Notes: generated by a model from the letters alone, not told the origin. 64,000 bases of DNA from Nocardia stercoris (GCF_003696265.1 NZ_RFFH01000016.1:92660-156659); one strand, 5' to 3'. Shown: positions 42,968 to 52,455, counted from the first letter of the stretch. Made by a program: numbers and translations.

Positions 42968-45397
42968 TCAGCGGACCAGGAGGGCGACGGGTAGGCGGGC
43001 GAAGAGTTTTTCCAGGCGGATGCGGCCCTGGAAGGTGTGTCCGGTGAGGCGGTCGGTCCAGATGCCCGGGGGGAGGTGCATCGTGGTGTCGCCCCAGCCG
43101 GTGTCGGCGAGGCCGACGCTGTGGCGGGTGACGGCGGCTACCACCTGGGGGGTCTCGCCGCGGCGGCCGCGGGCGAAGGCTACGACGCGGCGGGCGTGGT
43201 CGCCGCCGGCGAACAACGGGGTGTAGGTGCCGCCGACGAAGACGTCGGGGCGTTCCCGGCGCAGCCACAGCGCGTAGGCGACCACCCACATCTTCGCGAC
43301 CCCAGTGGCATCCACATCCGGTGTGCCGGTGAGGGATTGGAGTACGGCGAGCCGGTGACCGAAGTCGACCGGGCGGCGGTTGTCGGGGTCGACCAGCGAG
43401 TCCTCCCACAGCTCGGTGCCCTGGTAGATGTCGGGGATCCCGGGGCCGCACAGCTGCAGCAGTTTCTGGGCCAGCGCGTCGGACCAGGCGTGCGGTGCGA
43501 TCTGGCCGACCAGTTCGCTCAGCTCGGCGCCGACCGGCCCGTCGACCACCGCGTCCACCCAGCGGTGCAGTGCGACCTCGAACTCGGCATCCGGCTCCTC
43601 CCAAGAGGATTCGATTCCGGCCTCGCGAACCGCCTTCTCCGCGAACGCGTGCAGGCGCTCCCGCAGCCCGGGCACGCCCGCGGCCGGACGCCCGTCGGCG
43701 GGCCACACTCCGAGCATGTTCTGCAGCAGGAACAGTCCGGTGGCCGGGTCCGGCGGCGGCGTGATGTCGTGCCACGCCGTCACGGTCGCCGCCCAGGTGC
43801 CGGCCAGCTGCGACAGCACACTGATCCGGGCCCGCACGTCCTCACCGCGTTTGGTGTCGTGGGTGGAGAGCGTGGTCATGGTGGCCGGCCAGTGATGGGC
43901 GCGTTCGGCATTGGCGAGATGGAACTCCAGCACCGAGCGGCCGAACCGGGTGGGGTCCCCGCCCAGCTCCTGCAGCGACACCAGCCGCGCGGCCCGGTAG
44001 GACATGGTGTCCTCGACCGCCTTCGCCGCCACCGCCACCCCGACCTGATTCAGCCGGGTCGCGGCCTCGCCGTTCGCGGCCACGGCGGTGGTCAGCACCG
44101 ACAGCGGGATGGTCAATTCGGTATTGCGCGTGGCGACTTCGGTCACCACCCGGCCCAGCACCCCGGCCAGCGGCCGGTAGTCGGTGCGGCCGACAGGCAG
44201 GTAGGACAGCACCTCGACGGTGGCGTTGGTCAGCGCCATGGTGTCGAAGTCCGCGGCCCGCGCGTCCCGTTTGATCGCGGCCACCAGCCGCCGCACCTCG
44301 GGCACCAGCAGCGTCTCGGCGACGGCGCGCTTGATCCGGTGTTCGGTGTCGTCGAACCAGGCCTGGTCGCTGCCGTGCCCGACCAGGTGCCGGGACAGTT
44401 CGGTCAGGCTCGCGGCGCCGGCCGGATCCACCAGCACTCCACCGATGTCGGCGAGGGTGTCGTAACCGGTGGTGCCGTCCACCGGCAGCGTGGCGTCCAG
44501 CGGTTCCTCGGGTGCGAGCATCCGCTCGACCACCAGCAGCCGATCGGGCCCGATCAGCCGCCGCAGCCGGGCAAGGTATCCGGCCGGATCGGCGAGCCCG
44601 TCGGGATGGTCGACCCGGACGCCGTCGATGAGGTCGTGTTCGCACCAGGCCGCCAGCTCGCGGTGGGTCAGCTCGAACACCGCCGGCTCCTCCTGGCGCA
44701 CGGCCGCCAGGCCGTTCACGGCCAGGAACCGCCGGTAGGTGCCGACCCCGGCCCGCCAGTTGACCAGGCGATAGTGCTGTTTGTCGTGGATCCGTAGCGG
44801 ATTCTCGCCGTCGGTGCCGGGCGCGATCGGGAAGCGCAGATCGTGCAGTGCCAGCATCGGTTCCGGCCCGGTGCGGTCGACGGTCAGGTTCGCCGGATCG
44901 TTCTCGCTCTGCAGCACCGGCAGTGCCAGCCGGCCGCCGGCACCGTTGCTGGGACTCCAGTCGATGTCGAAGAACGCCGCGAACGGTGACTGCCGGCCGT
45001 TGCGCAGCACGTCCCACCACCACGGGCTGTGCCGGGGTTCGCCGACTCCCAGGTGGTTGGGGACCAGGTCCACGATCAGGCCCATGCCGCGGCTGCGCAC
45101 CTCGTCCGCGAGCGCCTTCAGCCCGGCCGGGCCGCCGAGCGCGGCCGACACGGTCGTCGGGTCGGTGACGTCGTAGCCGTGGGTGGAGCCCGGCATCGCG
45201 GTCAGGATCGGCGACAGGTACAGGTGCGAGACGCCGAGCTGCTGGAGGTATTCGGCGATCGACCTGGCGTCGTCGAAGGTGAGCAGGCCCGGTCGCAGCT
45301 GTAGCCGGTAGGTGCTGCTGATCGGGGTGTGCGCGGGCGTGGGCCCGGGGCGGGGCTCGGAGGTGGGGTGCGCTTCAGTCATCTCGGTATAGATCAT
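42968..45397 (-). CDS. treY: Maltooligosyl trehalose synthase
   Basis: Glycoside hydrolase family 13 enzyme that turns the reducing end of maltooligosaccharides into a trehalose unit, step one of the TreY-TreZ route. The N-terminal motif SSTYRLQLRPGLTF-like and the catalytic regions VDLVPNHLG, DGVRVDHPDGLADP and STHDTKRGEDVRAR are present. Length 809 residues. ATG 45397 overlaps the treX stop (ATGA), so the two are coupled; ATG 45382 is an alternative. The partner hydrolase treZ is absent from this window. Confidence 0.95.
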   Translation of the reverse strand: MIYTEMTEAHPTSEPRPGPTPAHTPISSTYRLQLRPGLLTFDDARSIAEYLQQLGVSHLYLSPILTAMPGSTHGYDVTDPTTVSAALGGPAGLKALADEVRSRGMGLIVDLVPNHLGVGEPRHSPWWWDVLRNGRQSPFAAFFDIDWSPSNGAGGRLALPVLQSENDPANLTVDRTGPEPMLALHDLRFPIAPGTDGENPLRIHDKQHYRLVNWRAGVGTYRRFLAVNGLAAVRQEEPAVFELTHRELAAWCEHDLIDGVRVDHPDGLADPAGYLARLRRLIGPDRLLVVERMLAPEEPLDATLPVDGTTGYDTLADIGGVLVDPAGAASLTELSRHLVGHGSDQAWFDDTEHRIKRAVAETLLVPEVRRLVAAIKRDARAADFDTMALTNATVEVLSYLPVGRTDYRPLAGVLGRVVTEVATRNTELTIPLSVLTTAVAANGEAATRLNQVGVAVAAKAVEDTMSYRAARLVSLQELGGDPTRFGRSVLEFHLANAERAHHWPATMTTLSTHDTKRGEDVRARISVLSQLAGTWAATVTAWHDITPPPDPATGLFLLQNMLGVWPADGRPAAGVPGLRERLHAFAEKAVREAGIESSWEEPDAEFEVALHRWVDAVVDGPVGAELSELVGQIAPHAWSDALAQKLLQLCGPGIPDIYQGTELWEDSLVDPDNRRPVDFGHRLAVLQSLTGTPDVDATGVAKMWVVAYALWLRRERPDVFVGGTYTPLFAGGDHARRVVAFARGRRGETPQVVAAVTRHSVGLADTGWGDTTMHLPPGIWTDRLTGHTFQGRIRLEKLFARLPVALLVR

Positions 45398-47535
45398 GCG
45401 ATATGGGCGGAACGGTCCCGGTGACGGCTCCTGAGTACGAGCAGGCATCGGGCGGGAACGGTGAGCGCGGCACCGGCCGCGTGGGTGGCCGGCGCGTGGC
45501 CGGTGGCGGCGGAGCAGTCGAGCGCTACTTCCCACTCCGGGGCGAATTCCGTTCCGGGAACGGTGAATTCGAGTGCCTCGTCGTGCGCGTTGAAGCAGAG
45601 CAGGAACGAGTCGTCGCGGACGCGTTCACCTTGCGGGCCGGGTTCGGCGATCGCGTCGCCGTTGAGGAACACCGTCAGCGACCGTGCGAAGCCCGATTCC
45701 CAGTCGGCCGCGGTCATCTCCGCGCCCGCCGGGGTCAGCCAGGCGATGTCCCCGCACGCGGGCTGCCCGGGTCCCGGATGGCCGTCGAAGAAGCGGCGGC
45801 GCCGGAACACCGGGTGCGCGGCGCGCAGCGCGAACACGGTGCGAGTGAAGGCGAGCAGGTCGGCGTGCGTGTCGGCGAGTGTCCAGTCGATCCAGGACAG
45901 CGGCGAATCCTGGCAGTAGGCGTTGTTGTTGCCCAGCTGGGTGCGCCCGAATTCGTCGCCGTGCAGCAGCATCGGCGTGCCCTGGGACAGGGCGAGGGTG
46001 GCGATCATGTTGCGGCTCTGGCGATCGCGCAGTTCCAGGATTCCCGGGTCGGTGGTCGGGCCTTCGGCGCCGCAGTTCCAGGAGCGGTTGTAGTTCTCGC
46101 CGTCGCGGTTGCCCTCACCGTTGGCCTCGTTGTGTTTCTCGTTGTAGGAGACCAGGTCTCGCAGGGTGAACCCGTCGTGCGCGGTGACGAAGTTGATGCT
46201 GGCGCTGGGCCGGCGGCCGGTGGCCTCGTACAGGTCGGAAGACCCGGTCAGCCGGGACGCGAATTCGCCCAGGGTGGAAGGCTGTCCGCGCCAGTAGTCG
46301 CGCACGGTGTCGCGGTACTGGCCGTTCCATTCCGTCCACAACGCCGGGAAGTTGCCGACCTGGTAGCCGCCCTCGCCGACGTCCCACGGTTCGGCGATCA
46401 GCTTGACCTGGCTGACCACCGGATCCTGTTGCACCAGATCGAAGAACGTGGCCAGCTTGTCGACGTCGTGCAGCTCGCGGGCCAGGGTGGCGGCCAGGTC
46501 GAACCGGAAGCCGTCGACGTGCATCTCCTGGATCCAGTACCGCAGCGAGTCCATGATCAGCTGCAGGGTGTGCGGATTGCGCACGTTGAGACTGTTGCCG
46601 GTGCCGGTGTAGTCGACGTAGTGGGCCGGATCGTCTTCGGACAGGCGGTAATACGCGGCATTGTCGATGCCCCGGAACGACAGCGTCGGGCCGAAGTGGT
46701 TGCCCTCGGCGGTGTGGTTGTACACGACGTCGAGGATCACCTCGATCCCTTCGGCGTGCAGGGCGCGGACCATGGCCTTGAACTCGCTCACCGCGCCGCC
46801 GGGCCGGGGGTCGGCGGCGTACTCGCCGTGCGGGGCGAGATAGCCGAAACTGTTGTAGCCCCAATAGTTTCGTAGTCCCTGGTCGAGCAGGACCCGGTCG
46901 TGCAGGAACTGGTGCACCGGCATCAGTTCGACGGCGGTGACGCCCAGGCTCTTCAGGTGCGCGATGACCGCCGGATGCGCGAGACCGGCGTAGGTGCCGC
47001 GTAATTCGGGCGGCACCCGGGGATGGGAGATCGTCATCCCCTTGACGTGCGCCTCGTAGATCACGGTCTCGTGGTACTGGTGCCGGGGCGCGCGGTCGCT
47101 GCCCCAGTCGAACCAGGGGTTCACCACGACCCCGGTCATGGTGTGCCCCAGCGAATCCCGGCCGTGTTCGTACAGGGACGGATCGTTGGCGAACGTGCCG
47201 CCGAAGGCCTTGCCGTACGGGTCGAGCAGGAGTTTGGCCGGGTCGCACCGCAACCCGCGCGCCGGATCGTAGGGGCCGTGCACCCGGTACCCGTAGCGTT
47301 GGCCGGGCACGACGGCCGGGATGTAGGCGTGCCACACCGATCCGTCGACCTCGTCGAGCGGGATCCGGGTCTCCGCGCCGAGCCGGTCGATCAGGCACAG
47401 CTCGACCCGTTCGGCCACCTCGGAGAAGACGGAGAAATTGGTGCCCACGCCGTCGTAGGTGGCGCCGAGCGGGTAGGCCGCGCCGGGCCACACGCCCAGC
47501 GGGGCCACTCGGCGAGGTCCCTCCGGCGCAACCAT
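45394..47535 (-). CDS. treX: Glycogen debranching enzyme TreX/GlgX type
   Basis: GH13 isoamylase that removes alpha-1,6 branches from glycogen and supplies linear maltooligosaccharides to TreY. An N-terminal CBM48 domain (about residues 14-110) contains LGATYDGVGTNFSVFSE. The catalytic blocks ILDVVYNHTAEG, HVDGFRFDLAATLARE and FVTAHDGFTLRDLV follow. Length is 713 residues, the family's normal size. Its stop overlaps the treY start. The spacer before it, shared divergently with bioA, carries a BioQ-type operator. Confidence 0.96.
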   Translation of the reverse strand: MVAPEGPRRVAPLGVWPGAAYPLGATYDGVGTNFSVFSEVAERVELCLIDRLGAETRIPLDEVDGSVWHAYIPAVVPGQRYGYRVHGPYDPARGLRCDPAKLLLDPYGKAFGGTFANDPSLYEHGRDSLGHTMTGVVVNPWFDWGSDRAPRHQYHETVIYEAHVKGMTISHPRVPPELRGTYAGLAHPAVIAHLKSLGVTAVELMPVHQFLHDRVLLDQGLRNYWGYNSFGYLAPHGEYAADPRPGGAVSEFKAMVRALHAEGIEVILDVVYNHTAEGNHFGPTLSFRGIDNAAYYRLSEDDPAHYVDYTGTGNSLNVRNPHTLQLIMDSLRYWIQEMHVDGFRFDLAATLARELHDVDKLATFFDLVQQDPVVSQVKLIAEPWDVGEGGYQVGNFPALWTEWNGQYRDTVRDYWRGQPSTLGEFASRLTGSSDLYEATGRRPSASINFVTAHDGFTLRDLVSYNEKHNEANGEGNRDGENYNRSWNCGAEGPTTDPGILELRDRQSRNMIATLALSQGTPMLLHGDEFGRTQLGNNNAYCQDSPLSWIDWTLADTHADLLAFTRTVFALRAAHPVFRRRRFFDGHPGPGQPACGDIAWLTPAGAEMTAADWESGFARSLTVFLNGDAIAEPGPQGERVRDDSFLLCFNAHDEALEFTVPGTEFAPEWEVALDCSAATGHAPATHAAGAALTVPARCLLVLRSRHRDRSAHIA

Positions 47536-47594
47536 GGGTTCGACAGTAGCCGCAGCCCGGGAGGCGGTGGTCCGGCCGCGTCACGATGGTAACT

Positions 47595-47607
47595 TGAACG
47601 GTGTTCA
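47595..47607. promoter_or_regulatory. BioQ-type operator upstream of bioA
   Basis: Palindrome TGAAC-GGT-GTTCA, 25 bases before the bioA GTG and overlapping a TAACTT -10-like hexamer (47590-47595). It has the same architecture as the sites at 50397 and 59755. Confidence 0.8.
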
Positions 47608-47632
47608 GGAACGCCTCGCCCGAAGGAGCGCC

Positions 47633-48913
47633 GTGCCCCGCACCGCCGCCGAGATCACCGCGCTCGACGCCGCCCACGTCTGGCACCCCTACGGCGGTTT
47701 CCCGGCGACCACCGAGCCGCTCGTGGTCGCGTCGGCCGCCGGGACCAGGCTCACCCTCGCCGACGGCCGGGAACTGATCGACGGCATGAGCAGCTGGTGG
47801 GCCGCCGTCCACGGCTACCGGCACCCGGTGCTCGACGCGGCCCTGGTCGCGCAGTCCGAGCGGATGAGTCACGTCATGTTCGGCGGCCTCACCCACGAGC
47901 CCGCCGTGCGGCTGGCCGAACTACTGGTCGAGCTCACCCCCGCGGGCCTGGACAAAGTATTCCTCTGCGACTCCGGCTCGATCTCGGTGGAGGTCGCGGT
48001 CAAGATGTGCCTGCAGTACTGGCGGGCCCTGGGCCGGCCCGGCAAACACCGGCTGCTGACCTGGCGCGGCGGCTACCACGGCGACACCTTCACCCCGATG
48101 AGTGTGTGCGACCCCGAAGGCGGCATGCACGCGCTGTGGACCGACGTGCTCGCCGAGCAGATCTTCGCGCCGATGCCGCCGCACGACTACGACCCCGAGT
48201 ACGTCGCGCTCCTCGAACAATTGATCGCCGCACACGCCGACGAGGTGGCCGCGGTCATCGTGGAGCCGATCGTGCAGGGCGCCGGCGGCATGCGCTTCCA
48301 CCACCCCGACTACCTGCGGGACCTGCGCCGACTCTGCGACGCTCACGGCATCCTGCTGATCTTCGACGAGATCGCCACCGGATTCGGCCGCACCGGAACA
48401 CTTTTCGCCGCCGACGCGGCGGGCGTCACCCCCGACGTGATGTGTGTCGGCAAGGCGCTGACCGGCGGCTACCTCACCCTCGCCGCCGCTGTCACCACCA
48501 CCGCGATCGCCGAGACGATCAGCGCCGCGCACGGCGGTCTCATGCACGGCCCCACCTTCATGGGCAACCCGCTGGCCTGTGCGGTGGCGGTCGCCTCGAC
48601 CGAACTGCTGCTCGCCCGGGACTGGCGGCGGGAAGTGGCCGATATCGAGGCCGGGCTGCGAGCCGGATTGGCGCCCGCGCGTGCGGTTCCCGGCGTCGCC
48701 GATGTCCGGGTGCTGGGCGCGATCGGAGTCGTCGAACTGGACGGGCCCGTCGACATGCGGTCCGCCACGCGCGCCGCGGTCGACGCCGGAGTGTGGTTGC
48801 GCCCGTTCCGCAATCTCGTCTACACGATGCCGCCGTTCATCAGCACGCCCGAGGACGTTGCCGCGATCGCGAACGCCGTGGTCGCGGCCGCCGCGAGCGA
48901 GCGGTCGCGCTGA
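47633..48913 (+). CDS. bioA: Adenosylmethionine-8-amino-7-oxononanoate aminotransferase
   Basis: PLP aminotransferase that makes 7,8-diaminopelargonate from KAPA with SAM as amino donor in biotin synthesis. WHPYGGF at the start, DGMSSWWAAVHGY, GGYHGDTFTPMSV and the PLP lysine in MCVGKALTGGYL are characteristic. Length 426 residues. GTG 47633 is chosen because AAGGAG (47623-47628) lies 4 bases upstream and homologues start here. Expression is probably repressed by BioQ through the palindrome just upstream. Confidence 0.95.
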   Translation: MPRTAAEITALDAAHVWHPYGGFPATTEPLVVASAAGTRLTLADGRELIDGMSSWWAAVHGYRHPVLDAALVAQSERMSHVMFGGLTHEPAVRLAELLVELTPAGLDKVFLCDSGSISVEVAVKMCLQYWRALGRPGKHRLLTWRGGYHGDTFTPMSVCDPEGGMHALWTDVLAEQIFAPMPPHDYDPEYVALLEQLIAAHADEVAAVIVEPIVQGAGGMRFHHPDYLRDLRRLCDAHGILLIFDEIATGFGRTGTLFAADAAGVTPDVMCVGKALTGGYLTLAAAVTTTAIAETISAAHGGLMHGPTFMGNPLACAVAVASTELLLARDWRREVADIEAGLRAGLAPARAVPGVADVRVLGAIGVVELDGPVDMRSATRAAVDAGVWLRPFRNLVYTMPPFISTPEDVAAIANAVVAAAASERSR

Positions 48914-49090
48914 CCGCCGGACCGCGCCGCGATCCGGGTCGGGTCGCATCGAACCGCCCCGGCCACGACGGCTCACGCGGCTGTGCCGCACCCGAGTCGC
49001 GGGCGGTAAGCGGAACCGAGCACGCCCGCGGCGGATCGCCTGTGACACTTGGTCGGTGGAACGGATCGGCGGCGGCTACTCTGTGCCGTT

Positions 49091-50077
49091 ATGACCAGCT
49101 TCACTCCGCCCGGACCGTATGACACCGGGCAGCTTCCGGTGGTCTACGGCTCGGCCATGCCGGACCAGTTCCCGACCGGGGTCGGTTTCAGTCCCGTCAC
49201 CGTGGCGTCATCGGAAAACGCTGTCCTGCTCCGGGTTTCCGGCCTCCTGCTGGCAGTTGCCGGAGTGCTGCTGGCGATCGGATCCATGCTTCCGGTCTGG
49301 GTGGTCCAGATCGGCGGCCACGAGATCCGATCGCTGCCCTGGCGCGGCGACGTGGCCGGGGGTGTGACGCACCACAGTTCGCCCTCGCTGGGTGTGCAGC
49401 TGACCCTGCTGGCGGTGATCGCGCTCGGGATCGGCGTGCTGACCCTGGTACTGGCCGAACGGCCCTACGCTTGGTCGGCGCCCGTCGGTGTCGCGACCGG
49501 CGGGTTGCTGCTGGGGTTCGGGATCACCCAGGTCGGGCACGTGGTGAACAACCACTACTCGGGCCTGCATTTCCAGTACGGGTCGGGGTTGTGGCTGGTG
49601 GTGCTGGCCGCTATCGCGGCGCTGTTCGGTGCCCTCGCGGCACTGTCGGCGAACGGCGAGCGGACCATGCTCGAGGGTCGCGGCCCGTCCGACCTGCAGG
49701 CCGGATTCGGGTTGCTCGCCACCGCCGCGGCCACCGCCGTGGCCGCGGTCGGACTGCACCTGGACGGGCACAAGGGTTTTCACGGCAGCACGACCCTCAC
49801 CTCGGTCATGACGGCGGCTCTGCTGGTCGGCCTGCTGTTCGCGGTGGCGCTCGCGGTGCTGCTGTTGCTCGGCCGCGCCGACCGGGCCGGCGTCCGCCCG
49901 CTCACCGCCCTGGTGGCGGCCTGGCTGCTCGGCTCCACCTCCACCCTGGCCTGGCCCGCCCTGTTCCACAGCCAACTGCCGACATTCCTGGCGCACAGCA
50001 TCTGGGGACTGAGCGCGGTGGTGCTGACGGCGGCGTTCACCATGGTCGCCGCGGTGCGGGCGACTGCCCTGCGGTAG
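49091..50077 (+). CDS. Multi-pass membrane protein of unknown function
   Basis: 328-residue protein. A Pro-rich cytoplasmic N-terminus (about 45 residues) is followed by about eight hydrophobic helices, with a short extracytoplasmic loop GGHEIRSLPWRGDVAGGVTHH after the first. No family recognised. TACTCT lies 8 bases before ATG 49091 without a clear ribosome site. It sits between bioA and bioF on the same strand but has no visible tie to biotin; a role as a transporter is only a guess from context. Its final codons and TAG form the first unit of a 22-base tandem repeat. Confidence 0.7.
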   Translation: MTSFTPPGPYDTGQLPVVYGSAMPDQFPTGVGFSPVTVASSENAVLLRVSGLLLAVAGVLLAIGSMLPVWVVQIGGHEIRSLPWRGDVAGGVTHHSSPSLGVQLTLLAVIALGIGVLTLVLAERPYAWSAPVGVATGGLLLGFGITQVGHVVNNHYSGLHFQYGSGLWLVVLAAIAALFGALAALSANGERTMLEGRGPSDLQAGFGLLATAAATAVAAVGLHLDGHKGFHGSTTLTSVMTAALLVGLLFAVALAVLLLLGRADRAGVRPLTALVAAWLLGSTSTLAWPALFHSQLPTFLAHSIWGLSAVVLTAAFTMVAAVRATALR

Positions 50078-50302
50078 CCGAGCGTCCGTCCTGCGGTTGC
50101 CGGGCGAGCGTCCTGCAGTTGTCGGGCGACTGCCCTGCGCTAGCCGGGCGAGCGTCCTGCGGTAGCCGAGCGAGCGTCCTGCGGTTATCGGGCGACTGCC
50201 CTGCGCTAGCCGAGCGAGCGTCCTGCGGTAGCCGGGCGAGCGTCCTGAGGTAGCCGAGCGAGCGTCCTGCGGTTATCGGGCGAGCGTTAGGCGGTGGCTG
50301 AG
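50061..50302 (+). repeat. 22-base tandem repeat, eleven units
   Basis: Consensus CGAGCGTCCTGCGGTAGCCGAG, contiguous from 50061 to 50302. Variant units begin CGACTGCCCTGCG or end TTATCGGG. Unit 1 is the end of the membrane-protein gene, including its TAG stop, and later units copy the same GCCCTGCGCTAG segment. There are no spacers. The array takes up most of the 348-base gap before bioF; the rest holds the bioF promoter and operator. Confidence 0.95.
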
Positions 50303-50396
50303 CGTCCAATTTCGCTCGTGACCGGGGTACCGGGTGGCGTCCGGGGTTCGGGCGGATGTCGGCGCGGTCGCCTGTGCGGCAGTCTCCGGCGGCTCC

Positions 50397-50417
50397 TGAA
50401 CGGCGTTCAAGTATGCT
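50397..50417. promoter_or_regulatory. BioQ-type operator and -10 of bioF
   Basis: Palindrome TGAAC-GGC-GTTCA (50397-50409) abuts a TATGCT -10 hexamer (50412-50417). The bioF GTG at 50426 is only 8 bases further, so the transcript is leaderless or nearly so. Repressor bound here would block the polymerase directly. Confidence 0.82.
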
Positions 50418-50425
50418 CGTGAACT

Positions 50426-51601
50426 GTGAATGTCGACCCATTGCGCTGGCTGGACGAGCGTGCCGCGGACCGGACGCGGGCCGGGCTGCGCCGGCAGTTG
50501 CGGGCACGGGTGCCCGGGGAGGCGCTGATCGATCTGGCCTCCAACGACTACCTGGGCCTGTCGCGGCATCCCGCGGTGGCCGCGGGGGCCGTCGAGGCGG
50601 TCCGGAAGTGGGGGACCGGGTCGACCGGGTCGCGGCTGGTGACCGGGACCACCGCCGATCACGAACAGCTCGAGACGGAACTGGCCGAATTCGTCGGCGC
50701 CGAAGCCGGATTGGTGTTCTCCTCCGGGTACGCCGCCAACCTCGGGGTGGTCACGGCACTGGCCGGGCGCGAGGCGCTGGTCGTCTCCGACGCCGGTAGT
50801 CACGCCTCGCTGGTCGACGCCTGCCGGTTGTCGCGGGCGCGGGTGGTGGTGACACCGCACCGGGACGTCGACGCGGTCGACCGGGCGCTGGCGCAGCGCA
50901 CCGAGGAGCGGGCGTTGGTCCTCACCGACTCGGTGTTCAGCGCCGACGGTGACCTGGCCCCGCTCGACGCCCTGCACCGGGTCACCCGGGCGAACGGCGC
51001 GGTACTGATCGTGGACGAGGCGCACGGCATCGGGGTGCGCGGGGACGGCGGCCGCGGGCTGGTACAGGAAGTCGGCCTGGCCGGTGAACCGGATCTGGTG
51101 ATCACCGCCACTCTCTCCAAAGCCCTTGCCACGCAAGGCGGAGCGGTGCTCGCCAGCGAGCGGGTGCGCGCTCATCTGATCGACGCGGCCCGCACCTTCA
51201 TCTTCGACACCGGTCTGGCACCCGCGGCCGTCGGTGCGGCGCTGGCCGCGCTGCGGTTGCTGCGCGCCGAACCCGAGATGGCGGGCCGGGTGCTGGCCCG
51301 GGCCGGCGAGATCGCGGCGGTTGCCGGTGTGGCGCAACCGGAGTCGGCGGTGGTGTCGGTGGTGTTGGGCGAGCCACAGGTGGCCTACGACGCCGCCCAG
51401 GCGTGCCGGGCCCGCGGTTTGAGCGTCGGCTGTTTCCGCCCGCCGTCGGTGCCCGAGGGGACGTCCCGGTTGCGGCTGACCGCCCGCGCCGACCTGACCG
51501 ACAGTGAGATGGAACAGATCACCGCGGTGCTCGGTGACGTGCTGGCGGCGACCCGGGTCCGGCATGCGCCCGAGTCGAACGGCCGCGAGGTGCGGGCGTG
51601 A
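50426..51601 (+). CDS. bioF: 8-amino-7-oxononanoate synthase
   Basis: PLP alpha-oxoamine synthase joining pimeloyl thioester and alanine to KAPA in biotin synthesis. LIDLASNDYLGLSRHP, GTGSTGSRLVTGTT, VDEAHGIGVRG and the PLP lysine in ATLSKALATQGGA are the family blocks. Length 391 residues. The start GTG lies right after the promoter with no ribosome site, in line with a leaderless mRNA. bioD follows after 49 bases. Confidence 0.96.
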   Translation: MNVDPLRWLDERAADRTRAGLRRQLRARVPGEALIDLASNDYLGLSRHPAVAAGAVEAVRKWGTGSTGSRLVTGTTADHEQLETELAEFVGAEAGLVFSSGYAANLGVVTALAGREALVVSDAGSHASLVDACRLSRARVVVTPHRDVDAVDRALAQRTEERALVLTDSVFSADGDLAPLDALHRVTRANGAVLIVDEAHGIGVRGDGGRGLVQEVGLAGEPDLVITATLSKALATQGGAVLASERVRAHLIDAARTFIFDTGLAPAAVGAALAALRLLRAEPEMAGRVLARAGEIAAVAGVAQPESAVVSVVLGEPQVAYDAAQACRARGLSVGCFRPPSVPEGTSRLRLTARADLTDSEMEQITAVLGDVLAATRVRHAPESNGREVRA

Positions 51602-51650
51602 GTGGACGGGTCTACTGCCGCCGGGGTGCGGTGATCGGAGAGGTGGCGGC

Positions 51651-52331
51651 ATGAGCGTGCTGTTGGTGACCGGAACGTCGACCGATGTGGGCAAGACCGT
51701 GGTGACCGCCGCGCTGGCGGCGGCCGCGCGGGCCGCCGGCCGGTCCGTGGCGGTCTGCAAGCCGGCCCAGACCGGTGTGGCCCCGGGCGAACCCGGCGAC
51801 CTCGCCGAGATCGAGCGGCTCGCCGGGGTGACCCGGACGCTCGAATTGGCCCGCTACCCGGAGCCGTTGGCGCCCGACACCGCCGCCCGGCGCTGCGGTG
51901 CGCCGCTGCTCACCCTGGCCGAGACCGTCGCCGGGATCGAGACCCTGGCCGACGCGGATCTGGTGCTGGTCGAGGGAGCGGGCGGATTGCTGGTCCGAGT
52001 GGGCGAATTCACGTTGCTGGAGCTGGCGCAGAAGCTGGGGGCGCCGGTGGTGGTGGTCGCCGCGGCGGGGCTGGGCACGCTCAATCACAGCGAGCTCACC
52101 ACCCGCGCGCTGGCCGCGGCCGGGGTGCCGTGTGCGGGTCTGGTCATCGGATCATGGCCGCGCACACCGGATCTGGCGTCGGAGTGCAACCGCGACGATC
52201 TGCCCGCGGTGACCGGTGTCGAGTTGGCCGGTAGTGTGCCGGCCGGCGCCGGACGATTCGATCCGGAGCGGTTCGCGGCGTCGGCTGCCGGCTGGTTCGA
52301 CTCCCGCTGGCTGGCCGATCTGCTGCGCTGA
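51651..52331 (+). CDS. bioD: Dethiobiotin synthetase
   Basis: ATP-dependent carboxylase closing the ureido ring of dethiobiotin. The P-loop GTSTDVGKTVVTA is at residues 7-19, CKPAQTG carries the catalytic lysine, and VEGAGGLLVRV is the Mg/ATP loop. Length is 226 residues, usual for the family. ATG 51651 follows GGAGAGG. Co-transcribed with bioF and so under the same BioQ-type operator. Confidence 0.96.
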   Translation: MSVLLVTGTSTDVGKTVVTAALAAAARAAGRSVAVCKPAQTGVAPGEPGDLAEIERLAGVTRTLELARYPEPLAPDTAARRCGAPLLTLAETVAGIETLADADLVLVEGAGGLLVRVGEFTLLELAQKLGAPVVVVAAAGLGTLNHSELTTRALAAAGVPCAGLVIGSWPRTPDLASECNRDDLPAVTGVELAGSVPAGAGRFDPERFAASAAGWFDSRWLADLLR

Positions 52332-52395
52332 GCTGCGATTCACATGTTTCTGCGGATAACTGGTCATTCGTCCAGAACTGGCTGTTAACGTGAGC

Positions 52396-52431
52396 TGCGG
52401 CATGGCGATCCCGCCCGGTCGTCATGCCGCA
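52396..52431 (+). repeat. Inverted repeat in the leader of the GH5 gene
   Basis: TGCGGCATG (52396-52404) and CATGCCGCA (52423-52431) are perfect 9-bp arms around 18 bases, 25-60 bases before the probable TTG start. It could be a regulator site or an RNA hairpin. Confidence 0.6.
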
Positions 52432-52455
52432 CCTTCGACCAAGAGCCGGGAAACG

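Noticed and set aside
45403..46875. Plus-strand frame opposite treX
   Set aside because: Shadow of treX, with Val/Gly/Arg-rich sequence and no start or domain support.
50061..50302. Possible CRISPR array
   Set aside because: The 22-base units are contiguous with no spacers and the first unit is the end of a gene; this is a minisatellite.
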